From positions 7,501-71,500 of the forward strand of contig JAVKOQ010000252.1 of NCBI GenBank assembly GCA_031835245.1: 64,000 bases of DNA. The letters are read 5' to 3'. The position numbers were made by a program, and so were the translations under genes. This DNA is from Balamuthia mandrillaris. Lineage: Eukaryota; Discosea; Longamoebia; Balamuthiidae. Below, piece by piece: positions 34,392 through 46,849 of the stretch. Below the pieces are notes generated by a model. It worked only from the letters and a program-made list of their open reading frames with translations, did no database searches and was not told the origin of the DNA. Numbering within the stretch: position 1 is the first letter of the stretch; the number at the start of each line of letters is the position of its first letter.

Positions 34392-36089
34392 CTCTCGCTC
34401 TCTCGCTCTCTCGCCTCTCCTCTCTTCTCGTGGCGTACCTATCAAACAAAGCATAACATTCTAAACATTTCAGAGTTTGACAAAGCGGGAAACATGTGTG
34501 GGGCTGCTGTTCAAACATGTACCTTGCCTTCGTCATAATCGCATCCCTTCTTCCTTTGTTGACTTGCGTTAACAAAAAAACAGACCTATTGGAAAAATCG
34601 AGAATTGTACGGCAGCAGCCTGGAGAAAGGAACTACCATGTTTTCTATCAGCTGATAGCTGGTCTACCGCCTGACAAAAAGAGGGAGCTGCACCTCACAT
34701 CGGCAGAAGATTACAGCTACACTAACCACAGCGGTTGCATCCAAGTGGAGGACATTGACGATAAGGACCGCTTTCAGGATACCATCAAAGCACTGGAAAC
34801 AGTTGGCATCTCCAAAGCTCAGCAAAACGCTATATTTACAATTCTAGCAGCGGTGCTGCATATCGGTAATGTGCGGTTTGAGAATGCGGGAGGCTCTGAC
34901 GCAGGTCTCAAACTTGTGGACGAGAATCCTCTCAGGTTAGCATGCGAGTTACTTGGATGCGATCTTGAAGGTGCTGCATGGCTTTAGCTTTGATTTACTC
35001 ACTCCAAGCGTCTAACTTTTTCATTTAAGGGATGAGGCATGTGCTGACAGAAAGGAAAGTAAGCGCAGCAAATGAGACCTATACAGTGCCTATGTCGTTG
35101 GAGCAAGCAGACGGAGCAAGAGATGCTCTCAGCATGTTGCTCTACTCGCGAATGTTCGACTGGTTGGTAACAGCCCTCAACGACAACATCGCCAACACAT
35201 CAAAGCAGCAGAGACAAAAAGCAAAGGCGGAGAAAGGTGGCCTCATCGGCGTTTTGGACATTTACGGTTTTGAGTGCTTCGATAACAACAGTTTCGAACA
35301 GTTCTGCATCAACTACGCAAACGAAAAGCTGCAACAACAGTTCAACGCTCACATCTTCAAGTTGGAACAGCAGGAGTACGTGAGAGAAGAACTCAAATGG
35401 ACATACATTGACTTTGATGACAATCAACCGTGTTTAGACCTCATCGAACAAAAGCCCCTGGGCATCCTCTCCTTGCTTGACGAGGAATGTCGTCTGGCCA
35501 AAGCTACTCCCGAGACATTCGTCGACAAGCTCACAAAGAACCACAAACAGTGCAAATACTTTTCGTTGCCTCGCTTCTCTAGGAGCTCCTTCACGGTGGA
35601 GCATTACGCAGGCAAGGTGACCTACGACACTGCCGCTTTCATGGACAAGAACAAAGACTATATCATCGAAGCTCAAGTTGCACTCATGGAACAAAGCAAC
35701 AACGACTTTGTGAAGGACATATTTCTCGCGGCGCGTAAAGCTGCCCTTGAGCTAGAGAAGCAAGAGCTGGCAAAGAAAGGACCAACTTCTGTTTCCTCTC
35801 CTGCACGACGGAGCGCTTCTGCTGCCGTTAAATTTGTCAGCGTTGCTTCTCAGTTTAAGGTTTGTTAGTAGTTGCGATAAACCAATCGGAGCTGATAAAC
35901 CAACGCTGCGCTTGCTTCTTTGATCTCTACGCAGGAGTCTTTGGCAGCCTTGATGGGTAGTATATCGAGTACCAATCCTCATTACATTCGGTGCATAAAG
36001 CCCAACCCCGATAAACGAGCCATGGATTTCGACAAACTTCTTGTGTTGCATCAGCTTCGCTGTGGCGGTGTACTTTCTTCGGTATAAGC

Positions 36090-36142
<53 letters not shown>

Positions 36143-38767
36143 CTCTGAAAATAACATCTCCTTTTTGCACAGATCAAAATAAGCGTGGCAGGTTATCCCA
36201 ATCGTCGCACCTATGAGGAGTTTAGGCTTCGCTACCAAATGCTTGGCAAGTTTATTCCAGCGGCTGAACGGGAGCACCGCCAAGTCTGCCATGGTCTCAT
36301 CAAGGAAATGTACTTGGAGGAAGGGAAGTACCAGTTTGGCAAGACGAAACTTTACCTGCGAGCAGGCCAGATTGGCCTTTTAGAGAAGCGGAGAACGGAG
36401 AAGCTGAACAAGGTAGCAGTGATCGTGCAGAAGAACTGGCGGAGATATCTCGTCCAGAAGGAGTATGTGAGGCTGAGACGCGCTCTTCTTCGTATTCAAG
36501 CTTGTACGTGCTCCTCTCTGCCTCTGAACATTGTTACTTTATTGACAGATCAACGAACAAACAGATCTGAAGATGGGCATAGCGAAGAACCTGTTGCAAT
36601 CGTTGAGGAGAGAAAGAGCCAGCGTCGTCATTCAGAGGAATGGACGTTGCTGGTTGGCGCGACAAGCTTTTCTCTCAGACAGAATTTCTTCCGTAGTGCT
36701 GCAAAAGGTGACACGCATGTGGCAAGCTCGTTGGAGTTACAAAAGAGAGCTGGCTGTCATTCAGCTGCAATCCTGCTGGCGTGGAGTCATTGCTAGAAGA
36801 ACAGCAGAGAGGCTACGGAGGGAGGGTGCAGCTCTCCTCATTCAAAAGAGGATGCGTAGTTTCCACTATAGACAGTATTGGAAGAAACTCTGTCGTGCTG
36901 TGGTCATTGGGCAAAGCATGTGGCGAGGCAAACAATCAAGAAAACTTTATAGTGAGATGCGAGAGGAAGCCCGAAACCTGAACAACATAGTGGCAGCCAA
37001 GATGAAGGAAGTGGAGGGGCTGGAATACCGGCTGCAGGCAGAGGTCAAGCAAAAGATCCGACTCCTCAAAGAGAAGGAGAGGATGGCGGAGGCCTTGGAG
37101 AGAATGCAAGAGGAGATGAATCGCAAGGAGGAAATCCAGCTGGCCGCTGCCAAGAAGGAAGCACAAATGGAGGCGCTGCGCAGAGAATTGCAAGAACTGA
37201 AAGAAAAACAAGAACAAAAAGACCAAGAGCGAAAGTTGAAGGAACAACACGCTTTGGAGCTGTTGGCTCGGCAGAAACGAGAAGAAGAGGAACGTCTAAA
37301 ACACGAAAAAGCAATGGAGACACAAAGGGTGCTGGAACTGGCCAGCCAACTGCACCAGGAGGAGCTGCGAAGGTTGGGAGAGGAGAACAAAGAATGGCAA
37401 ACCAAATATCGACTTCTGCTCGCGCAAAAGGAGGAAGCGGAAGCGTCTCTTCACGCAGAGGTAGAGCAATGGAGGGCCAAGTACGATCAGCTCAACGCAG
37501 AGCTACAGCGAGAACTCGCTGAAGCCCAACAAGAACGAATGAAGTGGTCGTCAGAGGCCATGGAAACTCTCGCCACGCGTCGAATGAAGCTAGCTCCTCC
37601 ACTCAATGCTGAGGCATCAGATGAACATGACCTGGCGAATCAACCACCTCCCTTTGTAGAGCTCCCTTCGCACAATGTTGACATAGACTTGGCAGACAGA
37701 ATCCGCAGTAACATAGCAGCCTTTGACAAGAGCTACCAAGCAACAAAGCACGTTCCGGCTATAGCTGTCACAACTGCTGCAGCACAATCTGCTCCTTCAT
37801 CACCGTATATCATGGTTTCACGGGAGCCGGGCGTATCTCCTCGCTCTCCCTATGCAGCGACAGTTGTGCAAGCAAGGGACACAACGACGGTGCCAAAGTT
37901 TGTACTCTCCAACAACGCAGAGCAAAAGCAACCAGCCAACCAGAGCCTGCTATCCTTGTTGCCAAAAGCAAGCGATGAGGCTAGCCTACGGCTGCTGCAT
38001 TTCGTTATATTCGAGCTGGAACCTGGCTTTTGCGAAGGTGTGCCTGTCCCTGCTCTCGCTCTCTACTCCTTCCTTCTTCATTGGGGTAGCTTTCCAGGTA
38101 AATACATGCTTTGCTTTTTTTTTTCAGCTTCGTTGGACTGTTATATGTCGGAAATGGCTCACATATCTTATGGGTGAATAGTCTTTTCGAACGAAGGGAA
38201 CTTGTTGACCTTTATCGCCAACTCGTTGCGGAAAGTCATAGCGGGCAGCCTCTCCGACAACACGTTGCTGACTTACTGGTTGTCCAATACGGCGACCCTT
38301 CTTCACCTTGTCCATAAGAAGAATAACCACCGCGGGGGTGCAGATGCTTCGGCACACCATGAGGAGGAAGAGACCTTTGCCGTTTACGATATGGAGAGTG
38401 TTGACGACGAAATGGAATTGTTTCAAGTGTCAAGCGTAAGCTCCGAAGCCAACTCGCCTATGCTTAGTTCGAGCGGCTATGGTCATGTGGACTCCAACAA
38501 CAGTGAATCTCCTAAAAGCTTGAGAATACGAGCTAAGGCTGACTCCTTCCAAGAAGGCCACATGCTTTTGGACAACAGGCTTGCCAAAGAACTTTCCAAG
38601 CTTGACATACCAGAGCGGGAGAAAAGGCATTCCTCTGCAACATTCTTCCACGAGCAGCTGAAAGACCTCGTGGCCAAGATCTACGCTGTTCTTATGAAAC
38701 GCCTGTGCGTGCGGTTGGAGCTCCTTGTCAAGGACGCCGTGCTTACTCCAGTAGTCACTGATCATGG

Positions 38768-38808
<41 letters not shown>

Positions 38809-39844
38809 GCAATCCCTTTTGAGGAACCTCAGCTTTGCCCTTACCTACTTAAATCAGGGAAAAGCCAAGGAGGGGCGACGGTATCAAGGGCAGGCACCTC
38901 CTCTAACACAAATAACAGGAGGGTAAACATAGAGAGCGTGCGAATGGTTCTGCAGGACTACCTCGTAGGCTTCATCGAAAACTTTGTGCATCCCGGCCTC
39001 GTTCAGCGGTTCTACCGGCAGGCCTTCCGCTTCATCAATGCCCACATATTCAACGAACTCTTGTTGAACCGACGGGTTTGCAGCATGGAAAACGGTGTTC
39101 ACATCAAGATGCAAGTGGCATCACTGGAGCAATGGCTCCACGAAAGAGGAGGTTCGTTTGCAGCCTGGCACTCTCAATGCTGATCGATTTGTTTGTCGCT
39201 GACGATCGTAAACTGGGCTATAATAATGCTATATAGGTGTATGGTGCTTGGGGGCAGAAGAGGAGCTGGAGCCAACGAGACAGGTGCTGCGGGTCTTGTT
39301 TGTGGACAAGCATTCACTGATAGCCTCCAGGGAGCAAAGGCAGGAGGTCTGCCCGACCCTCAACACAATGCAGCTGAAGCAGCTGCTCATGAGCTACACG
39401 CCGGGCTACCTTGAACCTCCCATCAACTTGCGCCTTCTCAGCAAGTTGGGCCTGCGGGAGGAAGAGACGGAGAGGCTGAAGGAGGGGGAGGAAGGTGAGA
39501 ACCACGGTCATCAGGAGTTCCTGCTGTTGGAGAGCTCCCCCACGGGGTGGCCCCTCCGCTTCTCGGAGCTGCACTTTCTGGAGCTTGCTGATGCCCTGCA
39601 GGTGGCTTTCCCCACGGAGCTCAAGACACACATCCACTCCCTCAACGCGGAGACCACTCTTGCCAAGATGGAGAGGGCCAATCAGCAGCTCAGAGCGGCG
39701 CAGGACCTCAACAACAAAGCCAGGCATCACCATTCCTCTTCCTCCTCTTCTTCTCCATCTTCTTCGACGGATGCCAGCCCTACTCCACGCCCCAGAAAGG
39801 CTTTGTTTGGTTCTCTCTTTCACTCTGGTGTTAAAAAGAAGTAG
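33310..39844 (+). CDS. MYO5: Class V myosin heavy chain (dilute-type cargo motor)
   Basis: A gene of more than 12 exons. An SH3-like start ([20 protein letters not shown]) leads into the motor: [15 protein letters not shown]-loop GESGAGK (34046-34066) split from TETTK by an intron, switch [11 protein letters not shown], switch II LDIYGFE, actin-binding region [23 protein letters not shown]. Six or seven IQ motifs follow (36400-36960, for example [15 protein letters not shown]), then a coiled coil (36960-37560), a Ser/Pro-rich linker and a DIL tail (about 37970-39600) beginning [16 protein letters not shown]-like and including [15 protein letters not shown] and [24 protein letters not shown] repeats plus coiled coil plus DIL define class V, which carries organelles along actin. 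Three introns hold long (CT)n tracts. Several borders (33458-33545, 37990-38170, 39150-39245) are approximate. Confidence 0.9.
34344..34416 (+). repeat. (CT)n tract in a myosin V intron
   Basis: Starts about 13 bases after the 5' splice site at 34331; pure CT, then ctctctcg variants. Confidence 0.95.
36094..36134 (+). repeat. (CT)n tract in a myosin V intron
   Basis: Starts about 12 bases after the 5' splice site at 36082; sense strand is CT. Confidence 0.95.
38771..38804 (+). repeat. (CT)n tract in a myosin V intron
   Basis: Starts about 4 bases after the 5' splice site at 38767 and runs almost to the 3' splice site, so the intron is little more than the repeat. Confidence 0.9.
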
Positions 39845-40119
39845 CGATAGCGCTATTACCTCTCCCTCTCTTCGCTGCTTATGCAATTTTGTTACGGCGG
39901 TAAGGTGTAACGATCCAGACAACAAGCCAGATAATAATAACAACCAGAAGAAGAAAGGGAGCATAGCCTTTGCTTTGTTACTCCTTGGTCTTCCTTTTTT
40001 TTTTTTTACAAAGTGGTGTTGATAGAAGTGAATAGCGCTGCACTGCGCTGTCATCTATGAAGAGAAGATTGATGATGCCGAAGACAAAAAAAAAAGATGA
40101 CTGTTGAAGAAGAGAGACG

Positions 40120-40389
40120 TCAACCGGATTTGAAAAGGAGGACAGCGATGCCCTCCATGGTGAAATAAATAAAGTGGTTGGTTTCGTGGGTAACGTAGGA
40201 GCCAAAGGACTTGCCGACCACGCAGTGCCAGGTGGGTTGGTAGCGCGCGTCAAAGTGCTGCTTGATGTGCTTGGCAATGTCCCGCTCCTTCAGGTTTTGC
40301 CCCAAGACCTCCTTGCACACTTTGATGGCCTCGTCCTTCATCTCAGGAGACATGTCCAAACTCTTTATGACCAGCTTTTCCGATGCCAT
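40120..40389 (-). CDS. DYNLL1: LC8-type dynein light chain
   Basis: Single exon of 89 residues starting MASEKLVIKSLDMS. The core is almost invariant for LC8: DIAKHIKQHFDARYQPTWHC, VGKSFGSYVTHETNHFIYF and a C-terminus VLLFKSG. LC8 is a dimerisation hub in dynein and also binds many other partners, including class V myosins. An in-frame upstream ATG at 40485 would add about 32 residues, which no LC8 has, so the internal start is preferred. It converges with the myosin V gene, with 275 bases between stops. Confidence 0.95.
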   Translation of the reverse strand: MASEKLVIKSLDMSPEMKDEAIKVCKEVLGQNLKERDIAKHIKQHFDARYQPTWHCVVGKSFGSYVTHETNHFIYFTMEGIAVLLFKSG

Positions 40390-40872
40390 GATGCTGCTGC
40401 TGAGCTCTTCCCCGAGTTGGTTGGTAGTAGTAGGCACTCCCCAACCTTTTTTTATTTTTTTTTTTTGGGTTTTGCTGTGCAGCACAACAGCACAAATGGA
40501 GGCGGTTTTGTGCAGCAGCAGCAGGAGGGAAAAAAACCATTTTTTGCCTTCCCTCCTTTTGGTTATGGGTTCATGTTCACCAAAGTTCGACGAATTTATT
40601 TATCTGTTGTTGGGGGGGTTCCACTCCGTGGTGGGCTGGGTGTCTCTCTTCCTGAAGTGAAAACAAGAAGAAGCGTAGTGGTAGTGGTGGTGCTCCCCAA
40701 GTGAAACAACAAGCGATAGCGACTTCTCTCTCTCTCCCGCTGCCGTGGCCGTGCTTCTACGACTACTACGAGCAGTAAGTAGTGCACCAAGAACCCCACC
40801 CAACTTTATTTTTATTTTTTTTTACAGACCTCCTGTGAGAAGAAGCAACTTACGCAGACGCGAAAATAACAG
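40390..40872. promoter_or_regulatory. Divergent upstream region, LC8 and USP
   Basis: 483 bp between outward-facing starts; contains A and T runs and a CT-rich block (40725-40738), with no recognised motif. Confidence 0.4.
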
Positions 40873-43800
40873 ATGCAGTACCAGAATGGCGGCCGGCTGC
40901 AATACGAAGAGGAGGAGGGAGAGGACAACCACGGCTCGCAGCAACAAAAGAGTCAAGCGCTGCTGCGACCTAGCCCTCAGGAGCAGGCCAGGATCGTGAA
41001 AGGGCTGGAGGCGGAGGGGGAGCAGTGGGGCACCGGCGCTGTGGGCGACACCTGGTACCTCCTCTCCTGGCAGTGGTGGAGCCTGTGGAAGGCTTACGTC
41101 CGCTACGACGCCGACGAGGAGGAGGACGAAGAGAACAGCAGCAATGGCGAGCGAGCGACGAAACAGCGGAGGTTGAAGCGAGAACAAGAAGAAGCCGAGG
41201 AGGAGGATGCCGATCAAGGTGGTTCGGGAGGGACACTGCTCCCCCCGGACCCTATCGACAACAGGGAGCTGTTGGAGGCGGACAAGCGTAGGTTGAAACC
41301 CAACCTGCTGCAGAACGAGCAGTACCAACTGGTGACGCCCAAGACCTGGAATGCTTTGCACAGCTGGTACGGCGGCGGCCCTGCTCTCCCTCGTCAGGTC
41401 ATAGAGGTGGGCCGCACCAGAGAAAAGATGGTGGAGGTCTACCCTCTCTCCTTCCGCGTCTTTCGTCTGCCAGAGGAGGAGAGACCCGCGACGAGCTCTT
41501 CTGCTGCTCTGCAGTGGAAGGAGCAGAGTCGGAAGGCTACCGTTGGACAACTGAGGAAGGAGCTGGCCCAACAGTTCGGGCTGCTGCCTCACAAGGTCCG
41601 CCTCTGGGCTCTTTCCTTCGAGCACGAGAGCGGCCACAAGGTCCGCACCAAATATCACCTTCTCCGTGAGGACAACGCTCCGCTGGAGGACTGTCGTTTC
41701 GTGGATAACCAGCCTTTGCTCTTGGAGTGCCAGAGGCCGGATTCCACATGGCTTCATTCTGATGACTTGACGGAGAAGAGCAACTTGTTCCTTCCAGCCT
41801 TCTTTCCTCCGCCGCCATCCCCTGGCCGTGGACACAACCATTCCTCTGAGGCCTCCACCCTCAACGCTCGTATCACCTCGCGTCCTTCATCATCATCAGC
41901 TTCTTCTTCTTCTTCTTCTTCTTCGTCATCATCATCTTCTTCGCTTTCTTTCCTATCAGTAGGTGATGAAAACGACGATGCTTCTTCTACCAGCAGTGGG
42001 CTTTCAAAAGCTGACTCGGGAAGAGGAGTTTGTGGGTTGAGCAACCTAGGTAACACTTGCTTTATGAACTCAGCGTTGCAGTGTTTATCCAATACGGCTC
42101 CACTCACGCGATACTTCTTGGAGGGCCGCTATATTGATGAGCTGAACCGCACTAATCCATTGGGCATGGGCGGAGAGATTGCTCTTCAATATGGCGCCCT
42201 GCTGAAGAAGTTATGGTCCAACAAATACAGCTCGGTGTCCCCCTCCGAGTTCAAGTGGGCTCTCGGCAAGTTTGCTCCCCAGTTTAGCGGCTATCGGCAG
42301 CACGACTCCCAAGAGTTATTGGCATTTCTGTTAGATGGCTTGCATGAGGATCTCAACCGTGTGGAAGACAAGCCCTACGTTGAAACTCAAGAGACTGATG
42401 GGAAGGAGGATGCAGTAGCTGCTGAAGAGGCTTGGCAGAACCATCTTAAACGCAATCGATCCATCATTGTGGATCTCTTTCAGGGACAGCTCAAGAGCAC
42501 TGTTGAGTGCCCCGATTGCAAAAAAATATCCATCACCTTTGATCCTTTCCTGTTTGTGCTATCCTCCTTTCTCTTCTTTCCGTTTCCTAAACACTTACCA
42601 ATGCTTTATTCTTTTGGACAAAAGGTACCTATCGCTGCCACTGCCGACTGAGCTGAAACGGACGATGAAGGTCACGCTTTTTGCACAAGGCAAACCAGCT
42701 AGGCGCTACGCCCTGTCCGTTCCAAAATCGCGTGGAAAAGTGCTCGATCTCAAAGAAGCTCTTTCACAAGTCTCTGGCATCCCTCCCGAACGGTAAATTA
42801 CAACATAACTTTGGATGAATTACCCTCTTCTAGTTAACGTTATGTAATGCTAACCTCCATCCTTATTTAATATCTTTGTTTTTGGATGTAGGTTAACGGT
42901 GGTTGAGGTTTACCACAACAAAATTTACACCACTTTCACCGATTCGAAATCTCTTTCCAACATTCATGACACTGAGTTGATCCATGCCTACGAGAACACT
43001 TCGCAAGGGGGGGAAGGAGAAGAAGACGGGACCACACGGACCTTGCAGATCCTACAAAAGGCTCGAAGTGCCTCCACCTATTACGGGGGCTCTATGACCG
43101 GTTATCCACGGCTCATCTCTTACAACCCAGAAGATACTTGTCGCCACCTCTACGAGTTGGTCTGGCGTAGCTTCTATTCTCTACTTTGTAGGGATGGAGA
43201 TGATGTGGAAGAACGGACGAGCAACGGCAGATCCACTCCAGGCACCCCAATGGACATGGAGCAAGCTGCTGAGACAGATCTAGCGTCTATCTTCTCTTTG
43301 CAACCCTCCACGCCTTCTGGTGGTAGCATGGGTCCTAAAATCCCGTGCAGCGATGAACCTCTGTCTGGCCATTTAAGCAAAAATACTAAGCTGCTTTGTT
43401 TGGAGTGGGCTAAAGGCTACCCCCTTCGGGAAGACAAAGAGGTTCTTATTATCTCTCTTTTTTCCTCCTTTGTTCGTGGATTGCTTTGCTGATGAATGAT
43501 TACTAGGCCTTGCAATTAGACTCGAGCATCACTGCACAGGGCTCAAGACCTGATGGTGGCGTTGATCTGAACGCTTGCTTGGACCTCTTCCTCACACGCG
43601 AAAAGCTAAGCAAAGAGGACGAGTGGTACGAGCCTATCTCTAACCTACTTTCCTTGTCAAAAGAGCGATATTAATCAATTGTTATTGTCAGGTATTGTCC
43701 ACGATGTAGAGCATTCAAGCAGGCCACAAAAAAGTTTGACCTTTGGAAGATGCCAGAGATCCTAGTGGTCCATTTGAAACGGTTCCAGTACAGCAAATGG

Positions 43801-44021
43801 TGGAGAGACAAGGTACACCCTATCGCTCTGCTGTTGTAGTTAACCGTCTTTGTTGAGTACTTACTCTCGTTTTTGGTCTCCCCAGTTGGGTACCATGGTA
43901 GATTTCCCGACGCAGGGTTGGGACCTCACTAACGCTGTTGTAAACCGAGACCAGCCCCTGCCTTGCTACGATCTCTTTGCTGTCAGCAATCACAGTGGTG
44001 GCCTTGGTGGTGGTTTGTGCT

Positions 44022-44052
<31 letters not shown>

Positions 44053-44288
44053 AATTTTAACGCAAAATGAGAACAGGTCACTATACAGCAACATGTCGCA
44101 ACATGTTGGACAAGAGATGGTACTCCTTCAACGACAGTTTCACAAGGCGGGTAGATGAGCAGGACACCCAGTCACCTTCCGCATACGTCCTCTTTTATAG
44201 ACGGCGCCAAACCTCTGCATCATCCTCCACTTCGTCATCCTCCTCGTCACCCATGCAGCAGCAGCGGAACGATGAAAGTGCCACATAA
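40873..44288 (+). CDS. Ubiquitin carboxyl-terminal hydrolase, USP4/11/15-like
   Basis: Seven exons (40873-42551, 42625-42792, 42892-43441, 43507-43625, 43692-43812, 43886-44012, 44077-44288) give 991 residues. A DUSP domain (about 30-200, with [19 protein letters not shown]) precedes a ubiquitin-like domain and a Ser-rich linker. The catalytic Cys box is [20 protein letters not shown]. The insert-bearing USP domain carries [22 protein letters not shown], a zinc-binding C-P-D-C / C-P-R-C pair, and the His box GGHYTA, whose border is made by splicing. DUSP plus UBL plus split USP is the USP4/11/15 arrangement. Such enzymes remove ubiquitin from signalling and splicing proteins. The last intron has a (CT)n tract. 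Confidence 0.92.
44022..44050 (+). repeat. (CT)n tract in a USP intron
   Basis: Starts about 9 bases after the 5' splice site at 44013; sense strand is CT. Confidence 0.95.
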
Positions 44289-44945
44289 CTTAGGACCCCT
44301 CCATCGACCATTCATTTCCTCCACCTCTTTAGTATGGAGGTTAGCGTTGCTTCCGTTCTTGTCCTCCAACTAAACCGCGTGATGGGCAGCGGTGGCAGTA
44401 CCAACCACCTCAGCTTGAAGAGCTATTGGTGGTAGTTGCTGGTTGTGTTTTGGTGGCGGTGGTGAGGATAGGACACAGGTGGTGTTGGCAAGGATGAAAG
44501 CCCTCTTCCTTGTGGGACAATGGTGTGCTGCCCGTAACCGCCTCTTTCTTTTTTGCTTTGTTTTTTGCGTTAAGTGTGTGATTGGTTTATTTATTTTATG
44601 ATGATGGCTTCCACTTCCTCTCTTTCTCGCTCTTTTCTAGAATGCTTGCTTTCTTTTCTGTCTTGGTTCCTCTCTCTTCCTTCCTTTCATCCAACCCCCC
44701 GTTTTGTCTCCTCCATGCATTGCCATGCCTCTACTTTGCTCTCCATGAGGAAATATTTCACAAAAAAAGCAAAAAGCAAAAAAACGAAAAGAAAAAGCAA
44801 GAAAGCAAAAGAGGGTTGCTGCTTAACTGAAAGACCTGAGAGAAGGGGGGAAGGATAACGCAAGGACCGGCCGTTTGTCAAAGGAAGAGACCAACTAACA
44901 CACAAGGTTGCCAAGAACGAACCGAATAAGACGAAACAAAGAAAG
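44289..44945. other. Spacer between USP and the RING/UBR gene
   Basis: 657 bp between two genes on the same strand. Holds the USP 3' end and the next promoter. CT-rich (44610-44700) and A-rich (44760-44810) runs are visible, but no gene. Confidence 0.5.
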
Positions 44946-45391
44946 ATGGCGGACCTGGATGATGACCCGGACCTTTCGCTGAGCATCCCGGTTGGGCCTC
45001 CCTCTGCTTCTGCTCTCTTTTCTCCTTCTTGCTGCTGCTGCTATTTCCGTTTGCTCATTTCATTTTGATACCACGCCCACCCACAGCTGAAGGCCATTTA
45101 CGACGAGTTTTGTTGCCCGATCTGTTTTAATGCGATACAAAAGTGCCTCATGACTCCATGTTCGTAGCTCTTCTCTTCCCTCTCTTCTTTTGGTTTTTTG
45201 AGCCATGTAGTAACAGCGGTGGTGGTGATGGATAGGATAGGCGGTCATAACTTTTGCCGGGAATGCATCTTAGAGTGTATAAATAGGAAGCACGTTTGTC
45301 CTTGCTGTAACAAAGAGGTGGTGCAAAGCCAGTTGATCAAGAACCACCAATACGACAAGCTGGTAAACGTTTCTCTGCTGGTTTTGTGTAA

Positions 45392-45438
<47 letters not shown>

Positions 45439-46663
45439 AATCAACTAACTTCAATGGCGGTACCAGCTAAGCATGATCAACGCAGAAAAAGAGGCTGCCT
45501 CCAAACAGTACTTTGCGCAGCTAATAAACAAAGGAGGGGATGGAACAGTCACGCAAGCAGGAGGAGCCTCCGTTACCACTGCAGGCAATGGCGGCGAGAA
45601 AGGAGGAACGAGCGGGAAGGGACTCTCTCCTATTGAAGCACTGTTCCACCAACACCTGAAGCGCAGCCTGATGGCCTATGAGGACTACTATACGGAGTTG
45701 CGAGAGAAATATCTCAAGAGTCAAACCATCTTGAAGGACAGTTACGCGGCGCAAATGGGCGACGCCCAAAGCAAGTTGGAAAGAAAGTTACGGAAGAAAA
45801 AAAAGTCCGCCTCGATCAAGCGAGCGAGGGAAAAGACGGATGCTACCATCAACTCCCTGACGGAGCGGTGCAGCCAAGAGCTGGAACGTCTGCAACTCAG
45901 CTTCGAGCACAGCGTGGCTCTGCTGCAGCAAAGCTACGAGACCTACATGAAGGAGCACATGCCTGCCCCTAGATTCCTTCCAGTGACCGTTTCTCTGGTT
46001 GTTCCCCACAAGCGTGTCCGCTTTGACAACGTGGTTCTCAAACCAACGGACGCCCTCGTTGATGTAAAGCTCCTTTTGGTGGAGCGGCTTCAGCAAAGCG
46101 GTAACCCACTAACTTCTTTCTCTCCTTCGGCGAGGTTTGTCCTCCGAAAACCGTTCTTGGTCGGCGGAGCAGCAGCAGGAGAAAGAGAAGGACAATCTTC
46201 TACTTCCAGTGGTGGTAGCAGCAGCAGCGAAAGTGGTGTGTCTCACGAAGAGGTACCAATAACGGATGAGATGCTACCCATACTTCAATACGGGGTAGAG
46301 CCTGGCAGTGAAATAGTGCTAGTTGGAGATGTACTGCTGGAGAGCGACAAGCCAAAGCAATGCTTCACCGCTGTCTTTCAGAAGGACAAAGGCATGGTCT
46401 GCGACTATTATACCTGCAAGGACTGCAATTTCAACTGGATATGCCAAGCCTGCTCGGAGGAATGTCACAAAGGACACAGCCTTGTTCCTTACATTAAGAA
46501 CCATGTGCCCACCTGGGCCTGCTGCTATTGTGTTAAGAAACGGTGCGGGCATCTCTCCTCTTCTTGGTCTATCAATCTTTACTTGTTCTCACGGCACACC
46601 CTTCATCCTTGTTGTTTATATAGCAAATGCAAACTTCCAAACAACCGCAGTCAATCCAAATGA
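44946..46663 (+). CDS. RING finger protein with a C-terminal UBR-box-like zinc domain
   Basis: Five exons (44946-44990, 45087-45159, 45241-45362, 45467-46542, 46624-46663) give 451 residues. The RING finger lies at about residues 20-70: CCPICFNAIQKCLMTPCGHN across an intron, then FCRECILECINRKHVCPCC. A coiled coil follows (about 130-225, with KLERKLRKKKKSASIKRARE). A globular region, VSLVVPHKRVRFDNVVLKPT, may be ubiquitin-like. The C-terminus (about 370-440) has ten or more Cys/His in the order of a UBR box: CDYYTCKDCNFNWICQACSE, ECHKGH, ACCYCVKKRKC. UBR boxes bind degrons at protein N-termini. A RING at one end and UBR-like at the other suggests a ubiquitin ligase. I know no exact orthologue. 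Confidence 0.78.
45393..45439 (+). repeat. (GA)n tract in a RING/UBR intron
   Basis: The only long dinucleotide tract here whose sense strand is GA rather than CT; it starts about 30 bases after the 5' splice site at 45363. Confidence 0.95.
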
Positions 46664-46849
46664 ATCAATTTGTTACAACGCTGGAACAGAACAACGCTTT
46701 TTTTAGAGAATATATAACTTAAGTAGTGATCAAAAACAAAACAAAGAGAAAAGAAAAGAAAAGAAAAGAAAAGAAGGGAAAAAGAATGAGAATGGCCACA
46801 CAGCCATATTTTTTTTATTTGCCTACTGATGTCCTTTTTGCACTTCAGC

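Noticed and set aside
34126-34575. Antisense Arg/Glu-repeat protein in the myosin gene
   Set aside because: Encoded by the reverse of a (CT)n intron tract.
36950-37405. Antisense Ser/Cys/Leu-rich frames opposite the myosin coiled coil
   Set aside because: Shadow of the E/K/Q-rich coiled-coil codons; no independent start context or homology.
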